From Ardenticatena sp. (GTDB lineage Bacteria; Chloroflexota; Anaerolineae; Ardenticatenales; Ardenticatenaceae), in the NCBI GenBank assembly GCA_015487975.1, contig WFOS01000075.1, forward strand, positions 1 to 33,522: 33,522 bases of DNA, in the 5' to 3' direction. Below are positions 23,626-30,858 of the stretch, in pieces. A program made the translations under genes and the position numbers. The first letter of the stretch is position 1. Each line of letters opens with the position of its first letter. The notes below the pieces were generated by a model, which was not told the origin of the DNA, searched no databases, and saw only the letters and a program-made list of their open reading frames with translations.

Positions 23626-24255
23626 ATGCGCAACCCGTATGAGGTGCTGAATGCACTCGTACCCATGGTGATTGAAACGACGGGACGGGGCGAGCGCGCC
23701 TACGATATTTATTCGCTATTGCTCAAAGAGCGTATTGTGTTCTTGGGCACGCCCATCGAATCGCAGGTGGCCAACCTGATTGTCGCGCAGTTGCTCTATC
23801 TCGACCGTGAAAACCCAGAGCGCGAAATTCAAATGTTCATCAACAGCCCGGGCGGCTCGGTGCATGCTGGGCTGGCCATTTACGACACCATGCAACTCAT
23901 TCGTGCGCCGATTGCCACGTTTGCGATTGGCTCAACCGCGAGTTTTGGCACTGTGCTGCTCGCAGCAGGGACGCCGGGGCGGCGCTATGCACTTCCCAAT
24001 GCGACCATTCACATGCACCAGCCGCTGATTGCCGGCGGGGGGATTACCGGACAGGCCACCGACATCGAGATTCACGCGCGTGAAATTCTGCGCCTACGTG
24101 AACGGTTGGAAAACATTCTGGCGAAGCACACCGGTCAGTCGTTGGAACGCATCAAGGCCGACACCGACCGCGACTTCTTCATGGACGCCCACCAGGCCAA
24201 AGCGTATGGGTTGGTGGACGAAGTGCTCGGCGAATCCATGCCTGAGCAACAGTAA
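23626..24255 (+). CDS. clpP: ATP-dependent Clp protease proteolytic subunit
   Basis: A 209-residue protein after AGGAGG, of normal ClpP length. The catalytic triad is present: Ser106 in [15 protein letters not shown], His131 in ATIHMHQPL and Asp179 in [12 protein letters not shown]. The family motif [17 protein letters not shown] is intact. ClpP forms a double seven-ring chamber that degrades proteins unfolded by ClpX, ClpA or ClpC. The Ser-containing loop reads GSTASFG rather than the commoner GQAASMA, so this may be a divergent paralogue (ClpP2-like). No clpX or tig is adjacent; instead the gene is cotranscribed with a MarR regulator and ended by a strong terminator. Confidence 0.95.
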   Translation: MRNPYEVLNALVPMVIETTGRGERAYDIYSLLLKERIVFLGTPIESQVANLIVAQLLYLDRENPEREIQMFINSPGGSVHAGLAIYDTMQLIRAPIATFAIGSTASFGTVLLAAGTPGRRYALPNATIHMHQPLIAGGGITGQATDIEIHAREILRLRERLENILAKHTGQSLERIKADTDRDFFMDAHQAKAYGLVDEVLGESMPEQQ

Positions 24256-24269
24256 GCTAGTCAACACTG

Positions 24270-24298
24270 AATGGCGAGGGCAGATCCCCCTCGCCATT
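24270..24298 (+). terminator. Rho-independent terminator after clpP
   Basis: An 11-bp perfect stem (24270-24280 with 24288-24298), 7-base loop and TTCTTC tail, 14 bp after the clpP stop codon. It lies just before the ABC transporter gene, so that gene needs its own promoter or read-through. Confidence 0.85.
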
Positions 24299-24321
24299 TT
24301 CTTCATTTCCGCACCAATCCC

Positions 24322-26058
24322 ATGCCGAACCGTTTGCGTGATGTGCAACGTCTGTTCCGCTTTCTATGGCCCTACCGTCTGTTGCTAGGGCTTGGAATGG
24401 GTGCTGCCCTTCTTTCGGCGGGGTTGGCGCTGACCATCCCGCTGCTCTTTCGCGATATGGTCAATGGAGCGTTCGTGGAAGGCAATTCCGCCGTGCTGAA
24501 CCGCGCGGCGGGGGTGCTCCTTGGGGTGTTGGTGGCACGTGCATGCAGTCGTGCTGCCGAAACTTATCTGCTCCATCGTGTTGGCGAGCAGATGACTGCT
24601 GACCTGCGCCTGCATCTCTTCGAGCACCTGTTGCGGCTTTCGCTCCCCTTTTTCGACAATGAGCGCAGTGGCGAACTCGTTTCGCGTCTGACCAGCGACA
24701 TTGCGATTGTTCAGCAGTGGGTGACCACCAATCTCACGACCATGGTGCTTCACGCGCTCCGGCTGGTTGGGGCAGTTTTCATCCTCTTTTGGTTGAATTG
24801 GCAACTGGCAGCCCTGGTGTTGGTAGTGATGCCGCTGGTAGGCGTGATAACACGGTTGAGTGGTCGGGTGCTTCGGCGTGAAAGTGAGGCCATGCAACAC
24901 CATCTGGCCGAGGCAATGGCGGTGGCGAGTGAGATGTTGGCGAATATGCGGCTTGTGCAGGCGTTTGGGCGAGAAGCGTATGCACGCGAACAGTTTGCCA
25001 ACCGGGTGCAGCAAACGGTGCAAGCGGCGTTGCGCCGTGCACGGGTGCTGGCGCTGCTGACGCCAATGGTGAACTTGCTTTTCATGGCTGCATTTGTGGT
25101 GGTGGCATGGTTTGCTGGGCAGCAGGCGCTTCGTGGAACCCTGACGGTGGGGGAAGCATTTGCTTTCTTCTTTTATGCCAGCCTCATCAATGGCTCGGTG
25201 AATGCGCTGGCAGGAGGGTATGGGGCGTATCAGCAGACGTTGGGGGCGGCACAGCGTTTGTTTGCCCTGTTGGATACGCCACCTGCCATCACGAACGCGC
25301 CCCATGCTCGGGCATTACCGCCAGTGCGAGGGGAAATTCGTTTCGAACAGGTTTCATTTGCCTACACGACGCAAGCGCCTGTGCTGCGCGATCTCTCGCT
25401 GCGCATTGCTCCGGGAGAAGTGGTGGCGTTGGTGGGGCCCAGCGGTGCAGGCAAAACCACGCTGGCCAATCTGGTCTTGCGATTGTACGACCCCACGACG
25501 GGGCGTGTGCTCCTCGATGGGCATGACCTGCGCCATGTGACGATTGAAAGCCTACGGGCACAAGTGGCGCTTGTGCCCCAAGAAACCATCCTGTTTGCCA
25601 CGACCGTACGCGAGAACATTCGCTACGGCCGCCTAGATGCCACGGACGCCGAAGTGGAAGCTGCTGCCAAAGCGGCCTACGCCCATGACTTCATCATGGC
25701 ATTGCCACAGGGGTATGAAACGCCTGTGGGGGAACGTGGTGTGAAACTCAGTGGAGGGCAGCGTCAGCGTATTGCCCTGGCACGGGCTATTTTGCGCAAT
25801 CCACGGATCCTCATTCTGGATGAAGCAACGTCCGCGTTGGATAGTGAGAGCGAGAGCGCCATCCAGGCAGCGTTGGCGCACGTTCTGCCGGGGCGTACGA
25901 CCATTCTCATCGCGCATCGTCTCAGTAGCGTGCGCATTGCACACCGCATTCTTGTGCTGGATGGTGGACGCATTGTCGAGGAAGGTGACCATGCGACGTT
26001 GCTGGCACAAAACGGTCTGTATGCGCGGCTCTACCGCCGCCAGTATGAAGGCGCGTGA
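24322..26058 (+). CDS. ABC exporter, fused membrane and ATPase domains (MsbA/lipid or drug type)
   Basis: A 578-residue half-transporter. An upstream ATG at 24271 lies in the clpP terminator stem, so the ATG at 24322 (MPNRLRDVQRLFRFLWPY) was chosen; no clear ribosome binding site precedes it. Six membrane helices fill about 1-305, with the coupling-helix region LPFFDNERSGELVSRLTSD. The ATPase follows: Walker A GPSGAGKTT with K378, Q-loop LVPQETILF, signature LSGGQRQRIALARA, Walker B ILILDEATSALD and H-loop AHRLSS. All catalytic residues are intact, so it probably works as a homodimer. Substrate unknown (lipid, peptide or drug). Confidence 0.92.
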   Translation: MPNRLRDVQRLFRFLWPYRLLLGLGMGAALLSAGLALTIPLLFRDMVNGAFVEGNSAVLNRAAGVLLGVLVARACSRAAETYLLHRVGEQMTADLRLHLFEHLLRLSLPFFDNERSGELVSRLTSDIAIVQQWVTTNLTTMVLHALRLVGAVFILFWLNWQLAALVLVVMPLVGVITRLSGRVLRRESEAMQHHLAEAMAVASEMLANMRLVQAFGREAYAREQFANRVQQTVQAALRRARVLALLTPMVNLLFMAAFVVVAWFAGQQALRGTLTVGEAFAFFFYASLINGSVNALAGGYGAYQQTLGAAQRLFALLDTPPAITNAPHARALPPVRGEIRFEQVSFAYTTQAPVLRDLSLRIAPGEVVALVGPSGAGKTTLANLVLRLYDPTTGRVLLDGHDLRHVTIESLRAQVALVPQETILFATTVRENIRYGRLDATDAEVEAAAKAAYAHDFIMALPQGYETPVGERGVKLSGGQRQRIALARAILRNPRILILDEATSALDSESESAIQAALAHVLPGRTTILIAHRLSSVRIAHRILVLDGGRIVEEGDHATLLAQNGLYARLYRRQYEGA

Positions 26059-26202
26059 GGAGTGCCAGAGAGCAATCACCTGGCAGGTGTCGTGCCATCA
26101 CCGATACGACAAGAGATTGAATCCCCCCCCGTACAAGCCTGCTTCCGCTCAGTGGTAGTGCTTCTCCTGTTTTTTGCCACAAAAGCATATTTTTTTGACC
26201 TT

Positions 26203-26231
26203 TTGGCGTTCAAAGTCGGCTGTGCTACAAT
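26203..26231 (+). promoter_or_regulatory. Promoter of the secreted glycoside-hydrolase operon
   Basis: TTGGCG (26203-26208) and TACAAT (26226-26231) at 17 bp spacing, with TGTGC before the -10. The core GCTGTGCTACAATCCGC is identical to that of the NDH-like operon promoter. It predicts a leader of about 150 nt before the start codon. Confidence 0.65.
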
Positions 26232-26295
26232 CCGCGCCGGTTTTCGGCAACAGGACAAAGTCTGTATTGGTGAAGCAGTGAAGTTTTTGAACAAG

Positions 26296-26355
26296 AAAGA
26301 GCCATTGTGCATCAGAATGAAAGGGAAGCCCCTGGGATGATGCCTTTGGCTCTTT
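26296..26355 (+). ncRNA. Nested hairpin in the leader of the GH18-like/GH-A gene (attenuator, riboswitch or small RNA)
   Basis: The leader folds as an outer 9-bp stem (26296-26304 with 26347-26355), a small internal loop, an inner 6-bp stem GCATCA (26309-26314) with TGATGC (26338-26343), and a GGG/CCC tip near 26323-26331. The 3' side continues TTGCTG, giving a short T run like an attenuator. It lies about 60 nt after the promoter and 33 nt before the start codon. It does not match any riboswitch consensus I recall in full. Confidence 0.55.
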
Positions 26356-26388
26356 TGCTGTGAACCAATGTGCATGGAGGTTGACTCG

Positions 26389-29376
26389 ATGGAACATGAA
26401 CAAACGCCGCAATCGCCAACAGTGTGGGACACGTTGACAGCCCTCTTCGATGGTCCTACCGCGCGGATTGTCTCCTTCGTCGTGATTCCACTTTTGTTGC
26501 TGTTGGCGCTTTGGCTCCCACCGATCTCGCTCTTCGACCGTCTCCTTGATCGAGGGTATGCAGAAATTCCGGTGGGGGCATCGCTCAACGATCCGGACGG
26601 GACACAAGTGGTGGTTGAGGAGGCGCAATCACCGTTGAAAGTACGCATGGGAAGCATACCGCGGGTGGAATTCCTGGAAGGCAATATTCCGCTCGCGGAT
26701 GAAGCATTGCAGCAGGAAATGGCCATGGCATTGCAAGCGCTGCCGCCGCAAGTGACCCTGCGTAGCCCGGTGTACGTGCTCGATGCACGTGACGCAGAGG
26801 AAGCGGACGTGCGTTTGCGGCTTGCGATTCCAATTCCGAATGAATCCGAGCCATACGAAACGCTGGATGTCTACGTCTGGGATGGGACGCAATGGGCATG
26901 GGCGCCACATACGCTGTATCGTGAGGATGATGAAATTGATGCGTATCTGGACCGTGTGCCACGTGCCTTTGCTGTGATGCAAACGACTGCTGTGGTTCCC
27001 ACGGTGGGCGTCGAACTGGCGCCTGGGGTGACCAATGCACAAACGCTTGTGCGTGTGGCCAATGTGGCGAGCCCACGCCTTTACATGACCAATGCCGATG
27101 GGACGCTGGGGCAACTTGCGGAAGAGCCTGCCGGCTTGCGCGAAAGCGGCGTGTTGGTGGTGCCTGTGGTCCACAACCAGCAAGCCGATGGCGTCATTCG
27201 CAGCGACTTGACCGACAACATTCTCGTTCAGCCGCTGGTCATTCGCGACCACATCGCCCAATTGGTGGCGTTGGCTGTCGAGCGCAATTACGATGGGGTG
27301 GAAATCGATTACCGCAACGTGGACCCGGCGTTGCGAAAAGAGTTCGCCGGATTCATTCGCGACTTGGCCGATGCGCTGCACGAACGTGGCAAAGTGCTGG
27401 TTGTGCGCGTGCCAACCCCACAGCGCATCTCCGAAACCGACTTCGATAGTGGAGCATACGACCTGGTGGCGATTGGGAATGCCGCCGACCAGGTGCGCCT
27501 GACGCTCCCGCTCAACCCCGAAGCGTGGCGCGAAGGGGGCGATGTGCAGGCATTGCTCACATGGGTGACTGGCAAAGTCAACCGCTACGAGTTGGAAGCA
27601 GTGTTGCCCGTCGGGACATATGACATGTCGGGGCAAACGCCTGTTGGTGTGCCTTACCCCGAAGTGTTGGCGACGTTGGCGCAGGTGGAAATCGACCTTG
27701 AATCGGCGGAGGTAACGCCTGGTCAAGACATCACATTCAACCTGCCGGCTCTGAAAAATGGCACCTTCTTCACCGATCCGGTCGTCAACACAACACGTAT
27801 CACATTCGCAGATTCGTCGAATGTTCAGCGTGTATTGCACCTAGAAACGCCTGCTTCGGTGGCCTACAAGTTGAGTCTCTTGCAATCTTTCAACCTGGCT
27901 GGCGTTACGACGGCGGACGCCCACCTTGCCAATCCAGCGGTGCTGGATGTCGTCGAAGCGTATCGTTCTGGCAATGCCGCCCAAGTGGCGCAGCAAAACA
28001 CCTTCTCGCTCATCGTCAAGGTGCGTAACGAGCAGGGCGAAGAAGTCGTCAACGATGTGCGCGACTTGAGCGATACCGTCGCATTGGCTGTTCCCGAAGA
28101 GAGTGGGCGCTATCAAATCGTTGTTGGGCTTTCAGACGATGGCGGTGCCACGACGTATGGCGAATTTTCGCAAGAAGTGGTGATTCCCTCGCCTACCCCA
28201 ACGCCAGAAGCAACGCCAACACCAACACCGACGCCAACGCCAGAGCCGACAGCAACGCCGGAACCGACGGCGACCCCTGACCCGAATGCGCCAACGCCCA
28301 CCCCGACGCCAAAGCCGGCTGCTCCGCCGCCGCCCAGTACAGCGCCAAGCGGGCCAATGGCCTATGGCATTCAGGCGCACATGATTTACGTGAACAAAGA
28401 CCAGATTATGCAACTGGTGCAAGGATTGGGCTTCGGCTGGGTGAAGCAGCAAATCGAATGGAAAGTCTTCGAGCCGGCACCGGGGCAGATTCAGTGGGGC
28501 GAAATGGATGCCATCATCGATTCGGCAAACCGCCATGGCATCAAAGTGCTCTTTTCGATTGTGAAGGCCCCGCAATGGGCACGCCCTGCTGGCGCTGATT
28601 TGAGCGTCGAAGGCCCACCAGCCGACCCCAATACCTATGCGAACTTCGTGCGTGAAGTGGCCAGACGCTATTGTGGGTCGAGCCTTGGCGCGATCGAAGT
28701 CTGGAACGAACAGAACCTGCACTACGAATGGGGCAACCAGCCGCTCAGCGCTGCCGACTACATGAACCTGCTGAAACCAGCCTATGTGGCCATCAAAGAA
28801 GCCTGCCCCAGCGTTATCGTCATCAGTGGGGCGCTCACGCCGGCTGGCAACGTGGGCAATCTTGCTCGCGATGACATAGAATACCTGCAAGAAATGTACA
28901 ACGCTGGTTTGAAGAATTACAGCGACGCCATTGGCGCACATCCCAGTGGCTACAACTGCCCCGCTGATGGCGATTGGCGCACGGTACAGGACCCCACGGC
29001 AACGTTCCGTGGCCCGTTCGAAAACCGTCACCACTCTTGGTGCTTCCGTGGGACAATGGAGGGCTACCGGAACGTCATGGTCGCCAACGGTGATTCGGGC
29101 AAGAAGATTTGGGCAACCGAGTTTGGTTGGGCGGTTGGTCCAGCTGTCAACGAGAATTATGCCTACGCAAACGACAACACCTACGAAGAACAGGCTGCCT
29201 GGACAGTACAAGCGTATCAGATGGCAAAGAATTGGGGCTGGGTTGGCGGTATGATTCTTTGGAACCTCAACTTCAAGATGGTCGCACCCGGCTCTGAACA
29301 GGCGCAGTGGGGCATTGTGGACGAATATGGGAACCCGCTGCCAACCTATCATGCGTTGGCGTCGATGCCAAAGTAA
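26389..29376 (+). CDS. Membrane-anchored protein: GH18-like pseudo-domain, Thr/Pro linker, clan GH-A hydrolase domain
   Basis: A 995-residue protein; the ATG at 26389 follows GGAGG by 8 bases, while the ATG seven codons earlier lacks a site. One membrane segment lies at about 24-44. The region about 190-440 has a GH18-like barrel piece, but the active-site motif reads YDGVEIDYR (302-309), with Arg309 where GH18 enzymes have the catalytic Glu. An immunoglobulin-like segment and a Thr/Pro linker (about 600-650) follow. The C-terminal about 340 residues resemble clan GH-A hydrolases (GH39/GH5-like), with acid/base Glu774 in VWNEQNLHYEW and nucleophile Glu911 in WATEFGWAVG. It is probably displayed on the cell surface; its glycan substrate is unknown. 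It is first of a pair with the next gene. Confidence 0.8.
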   Translation: MEHEQTPQSPTVWDTLTALFDGPTARIVSFVVIPLLLLLALWLPPISLFDRLLDRGYAEIPVGASLNDPDGTQVVVEEAQSPLKVRMGSIPRVEFLEGNIPLADEALQQEMAMALQALPPQVTLRSPVYVLDARDAEEADVRLRLAIPIPNESEPYETLDVYVWDGTQWAWAPHTLYREDDEIDAYLDRVPRAFAVMQTTAVVPTVGVELAPGVTNAQTLVRVANVASPRLYMTNADGTLGQLAEEPAGLRESGVLVVPVVHNQQADGVIRSDLTDNILVQPLVIRDHIAQLVALAVERNYDGVEIDYRNVDPALRKEFAGFIRDLADALHERGKVLVVRVPTPQRISETDFDSGAYDLVAIGNAADQVRLTLPLNPEAWREGGDVQALLTWVTGKVNRYELEAVLPVGTYDMSGQTPVGVPYPEVLATLAQVEIDLESAEVTPGQDITFNLPALKNGTFFTDPVVNTTRITFADSSNVQRVLHLETPASVAYKLSLLQSFNLAGVTTADAHLANPAVLDVVEAYRSGNAAQVAQQNTFSLIVKVRNEQGEEVVNDVRDLSDTVALAVPEESGRYQIVVGLSDDGGATTYGEFSQEVVIPSPTPTPEATPTPTPTPTPEPTATPEPTATPDPNAPTPTPTPKPAAPPPPSTAPSGPMAYGIQAHMIYVNKDQIMQLVQGLGFGWVKQQIEWKVFEPAPGQIQWGEMDAIIDSANRHGIKVLFSIVKAPQWARPAGADLSVEGPPADPNTYANFVREVARRYCGSSLGAIEVWNEQNLHYEWGNQPLSAADYMNLLKPAYVAIKEACPSVIVISGALTPAGNVGNLARDDIEYLQEMYNAGLKNYSDAIGAHPSGYNCPADGDWRTVQDPTATFRGPFENRHHSWCFRGTMEGYRNVMVANGDSGKKIWATEFGWAVGPAVNENYAYANDNTYEEQAAWTVQAYQMAKNWGWVGGMILWNLNFKMVAPGSEQAQWGIVDEYGNPLPTYHALASMPK

Positions 29377-29398
29377 AGAGACGGAACAGATCTGGCAA

Positions 29399-29427
29399 GA
29401 AGGGTGGCGCAGCAGGCGTCACCCTTC
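29399..29427 (+). other. Hairpin in the gap between the two hydrolase genes
   Basis: An 8-bp stem (29399-29406 with 29420-29427), GAAGGGTG with CACCCTTC, and a 13-base loop, without a T tail. It lies 23 bp after the first hydrolase stop. It may partly reduce transcription or protect the 3' end of the upstream message. Confidence 0.4.
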
Positions 29428-29454
29428 GTTCACGTAAGACGAAAGGAGCTTGGC

Positions 29455-30804
29455 ATGAGAAAACAGTGGTTGACTTTGGCACTCATAGCGCTGCTGGCAT
29501 TGTTGGTGGCATGTGGTGGGAGCGACGGAGCCGCTGTGACGCCGACGACCGCGTTGACGCTCAAACCAACCTTTACGCCGATCCCCACAGCCACGACCGA
29601 AGCGCCCCAACCGGAAACAGGATCAACTGTTGAGCCGACAGCAATAAGTGCAACGGTCGAAGGGCAAACCGAGGGTGAAACCGGTAGCGAGCAAGAAACC
29701 GGACAGCCCACCTCCGAACCAACCACGCCGCCAACGACCACGTCCGATTTCATGGACGTGATGACGTCGCCCGACTACGGAATGCAGGCGTTCATGTGGT
29801 GGCGTCCCGAAGTGGCACACCGCGACCTGGGATTGATTCGCGATGCGGGATTCCGCTGGGTGAAGCAGGACTTTGCCTGGCGTGAGATCGAGGGGGCGGC
29901 GAAAGGCGCCTTCGATTGGAGCCGCCCCGATAGAATCGTCGAGATGGCGCATGATGGGTTTGGTTTGAAAATTCTCGCTCGTGTTGACCGCCAGCCGGGA
30001 TGGGCAAATCCCAACTGCACTGGCGGCGGTGAAATGGGCCCGCCCCAAAACATGCAAGACTACGCCGATTTTCTCTATGCCATGGCGAGCCGCTACAAGG
30101 GGCGCATTGCAGCCTATTCGATTTGGAACGAGCCCAATCTGGCACGTGAATGGTGCAACCAGCCACCCAACCCTGCCGAATACGTGGGAATGCTCCGCGT
30201 GGCCTACAACGCCATCAAAAGCGCTGACCCCAACGCGATTGTCATCAGCGCCGGGTTGTCGCCCACCGGGGGGCCCATGCCGGTCGCCATGAACGATGTC
30301 GAGTACTTGCGTGGTATGTACGAAGCCATGGGCGGCAATAGCCAGGGGTATTTCGACATGCTCGGTGCCCATGCACCTGGCTTCAAAGCCCCACCCGAAG
30401 TCAGCCCGGATGAGGTGGAAGCCAATCCTGATTTGTATGGGCGTGGGCGCTGGTTCACCTTCCGCCGTGTGGAAGATTTGCGCGCCGTCATGGTGGAATA
30501 TGGCGACGGCAACCGCCGTGTAGCCATTCTCGAAATGGGGTGGACGACCGACCCCCGCCCCGATTCTCCCTACAACTGGCACGCCGTGACCCCCGAGCAG
30601 CAAGCCGATTACCTGGTGCGAGCGTACCAGTTTGCCAAAGAAAACTGGCGCCCCTGGATTGGGGTGATGTCGCTCATCTACGTCTGCAACTACGACTGGA
30701 CACCCGAGGATGAGCAGTATTACTGGTGCATCACCGAGCCGACCTATCCAGAGACGGTTGTCCGCCCGGCATACGAAGCGCTGAAAGCGATGCCCAAAGA
30801 TTAG
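29455..30804 (+). CDS. Lipoprotein, clan GH-A glycoside hydrolase-like
   Basis: A 449-residue protein starting MRKQWLTLALIALLALLVAC after AAAGGAG. The signal peptide ends in lipobox LVAC with lipidated Cys20, then a Thr/Pro/Glu-rich linker to about residue 100. The catalytic domain is homologous to the C-terminal domain of the preceding gene: both share FRWVKQDFAWRE or FGWVKQQIEWKV, then YSIWNEPNLAREW with acid/base Glu226. The nucleophile is probably Glu360 in AILEMGWTTDP. It is likely a lipid-anchored extracellular glycosidase; GH39, GH5 or related families fit, and the substrate cannot be read. It shares the operon with the larger paralogue. Confidence 0.85.
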   Translation: MRKQWLTLALIALLALLVACGGSDGAAVTPTTALTLKPTFTPIPTATTEAPQPETGSTVEPTAISATVEGQTEGETGSEQETGQPTSEPTTPPTTTSDFMDVMTSPDYGMQAFMWWRPEVAHRDLGLIRDAGFRWVKQDFAWREIEGAAKGAFDWSRPDRIVEMAHDGFGLKILARVDRQPGWANPNCTGGGEMGPPQNMQDYADFLYAMASRYKGRIAAYSIWNEPNLAREWCNQPPNPAEYVGMLRVAYNAIKSADPNAIVISAGLSPTGGPMPVAMNDVEYLRGMYEAMGGNSQGYFDMLGAHAPGFKAPPEVSPDEVEANPDLYGRGRWFTFRRVEDLRAVMVEYGDGNRRVAILEMGWTTDPRPDSPYNWHAVTPEQQADYLVRAYQFAKENWRPWIGVMSLIYVCNYDWTPEDEQYYWCITEPTYPETVVRPAYEALKAMPKD

Positions 30805-30825
30805 GGAGCGAACAGATACGCAGCA

Positions 30826-30852
30826 AGACGCCCGCCAACCTGGCGGGCGTCT
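30826..30852. terminator. Strong terminator hairpin between convergent genes
   Basis: An 11-bp perfect GC-rich stem (30826-30836 with 30842-30852) with 5-base loop AACCT. It lies 21 bp after the hydrolase stop and 6 bp from the end of the convergent minus-strand gene. On the plus strand it is followed by TGTGCGTTT, so the T tail is weak. Confidence 0.75.
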
Positions 30853-30858
30853 GTGCGT

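Noticed and set aside
24271-24273. ATG start for the ABC exporter at 24271
   Set aside because: It lies in the stem of the clpP terminator, and the extra residues do not resemble an ABC exporter N-terminus.
26232-26388. Cobalamin, c-di-GMP-I, SAM or c-di-AMP riboswitch in the hydrolase leader
   Set aside because: AAAGGGAAGCC looks like part of a cobalamin element, but the rest of the core, including the B12 box, is missing; the other classes do not match either.
26629-27840. Long minus-strand open frame of about 400 codons opposite the GH18-like gene
   Set aside because: It is a shadow frame of a well-supported plus-strand gene, with histidine- and arginine-rich low-quality translation and no ribosome binding site.
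28190-28330. Tandem DNA repeat in the hydrolase gene
   Set aside because: It is the codon-level repetition of a Thr/Pro linker, common in secreted proteins of this group, not an independent element.
28132-29352. Long minus-strand open frame opposite the GH-A domain
   Set aside because: Shadow of the plus-strand hydrolase; no recognisable domain.
29623-30603. Minus-strand open frame opposite the lipoprotein hydrolase
   Set aside because: Shadow of the plus-strand gene; the opposite strand has signal peptide, lipobox and catalytic motifs.
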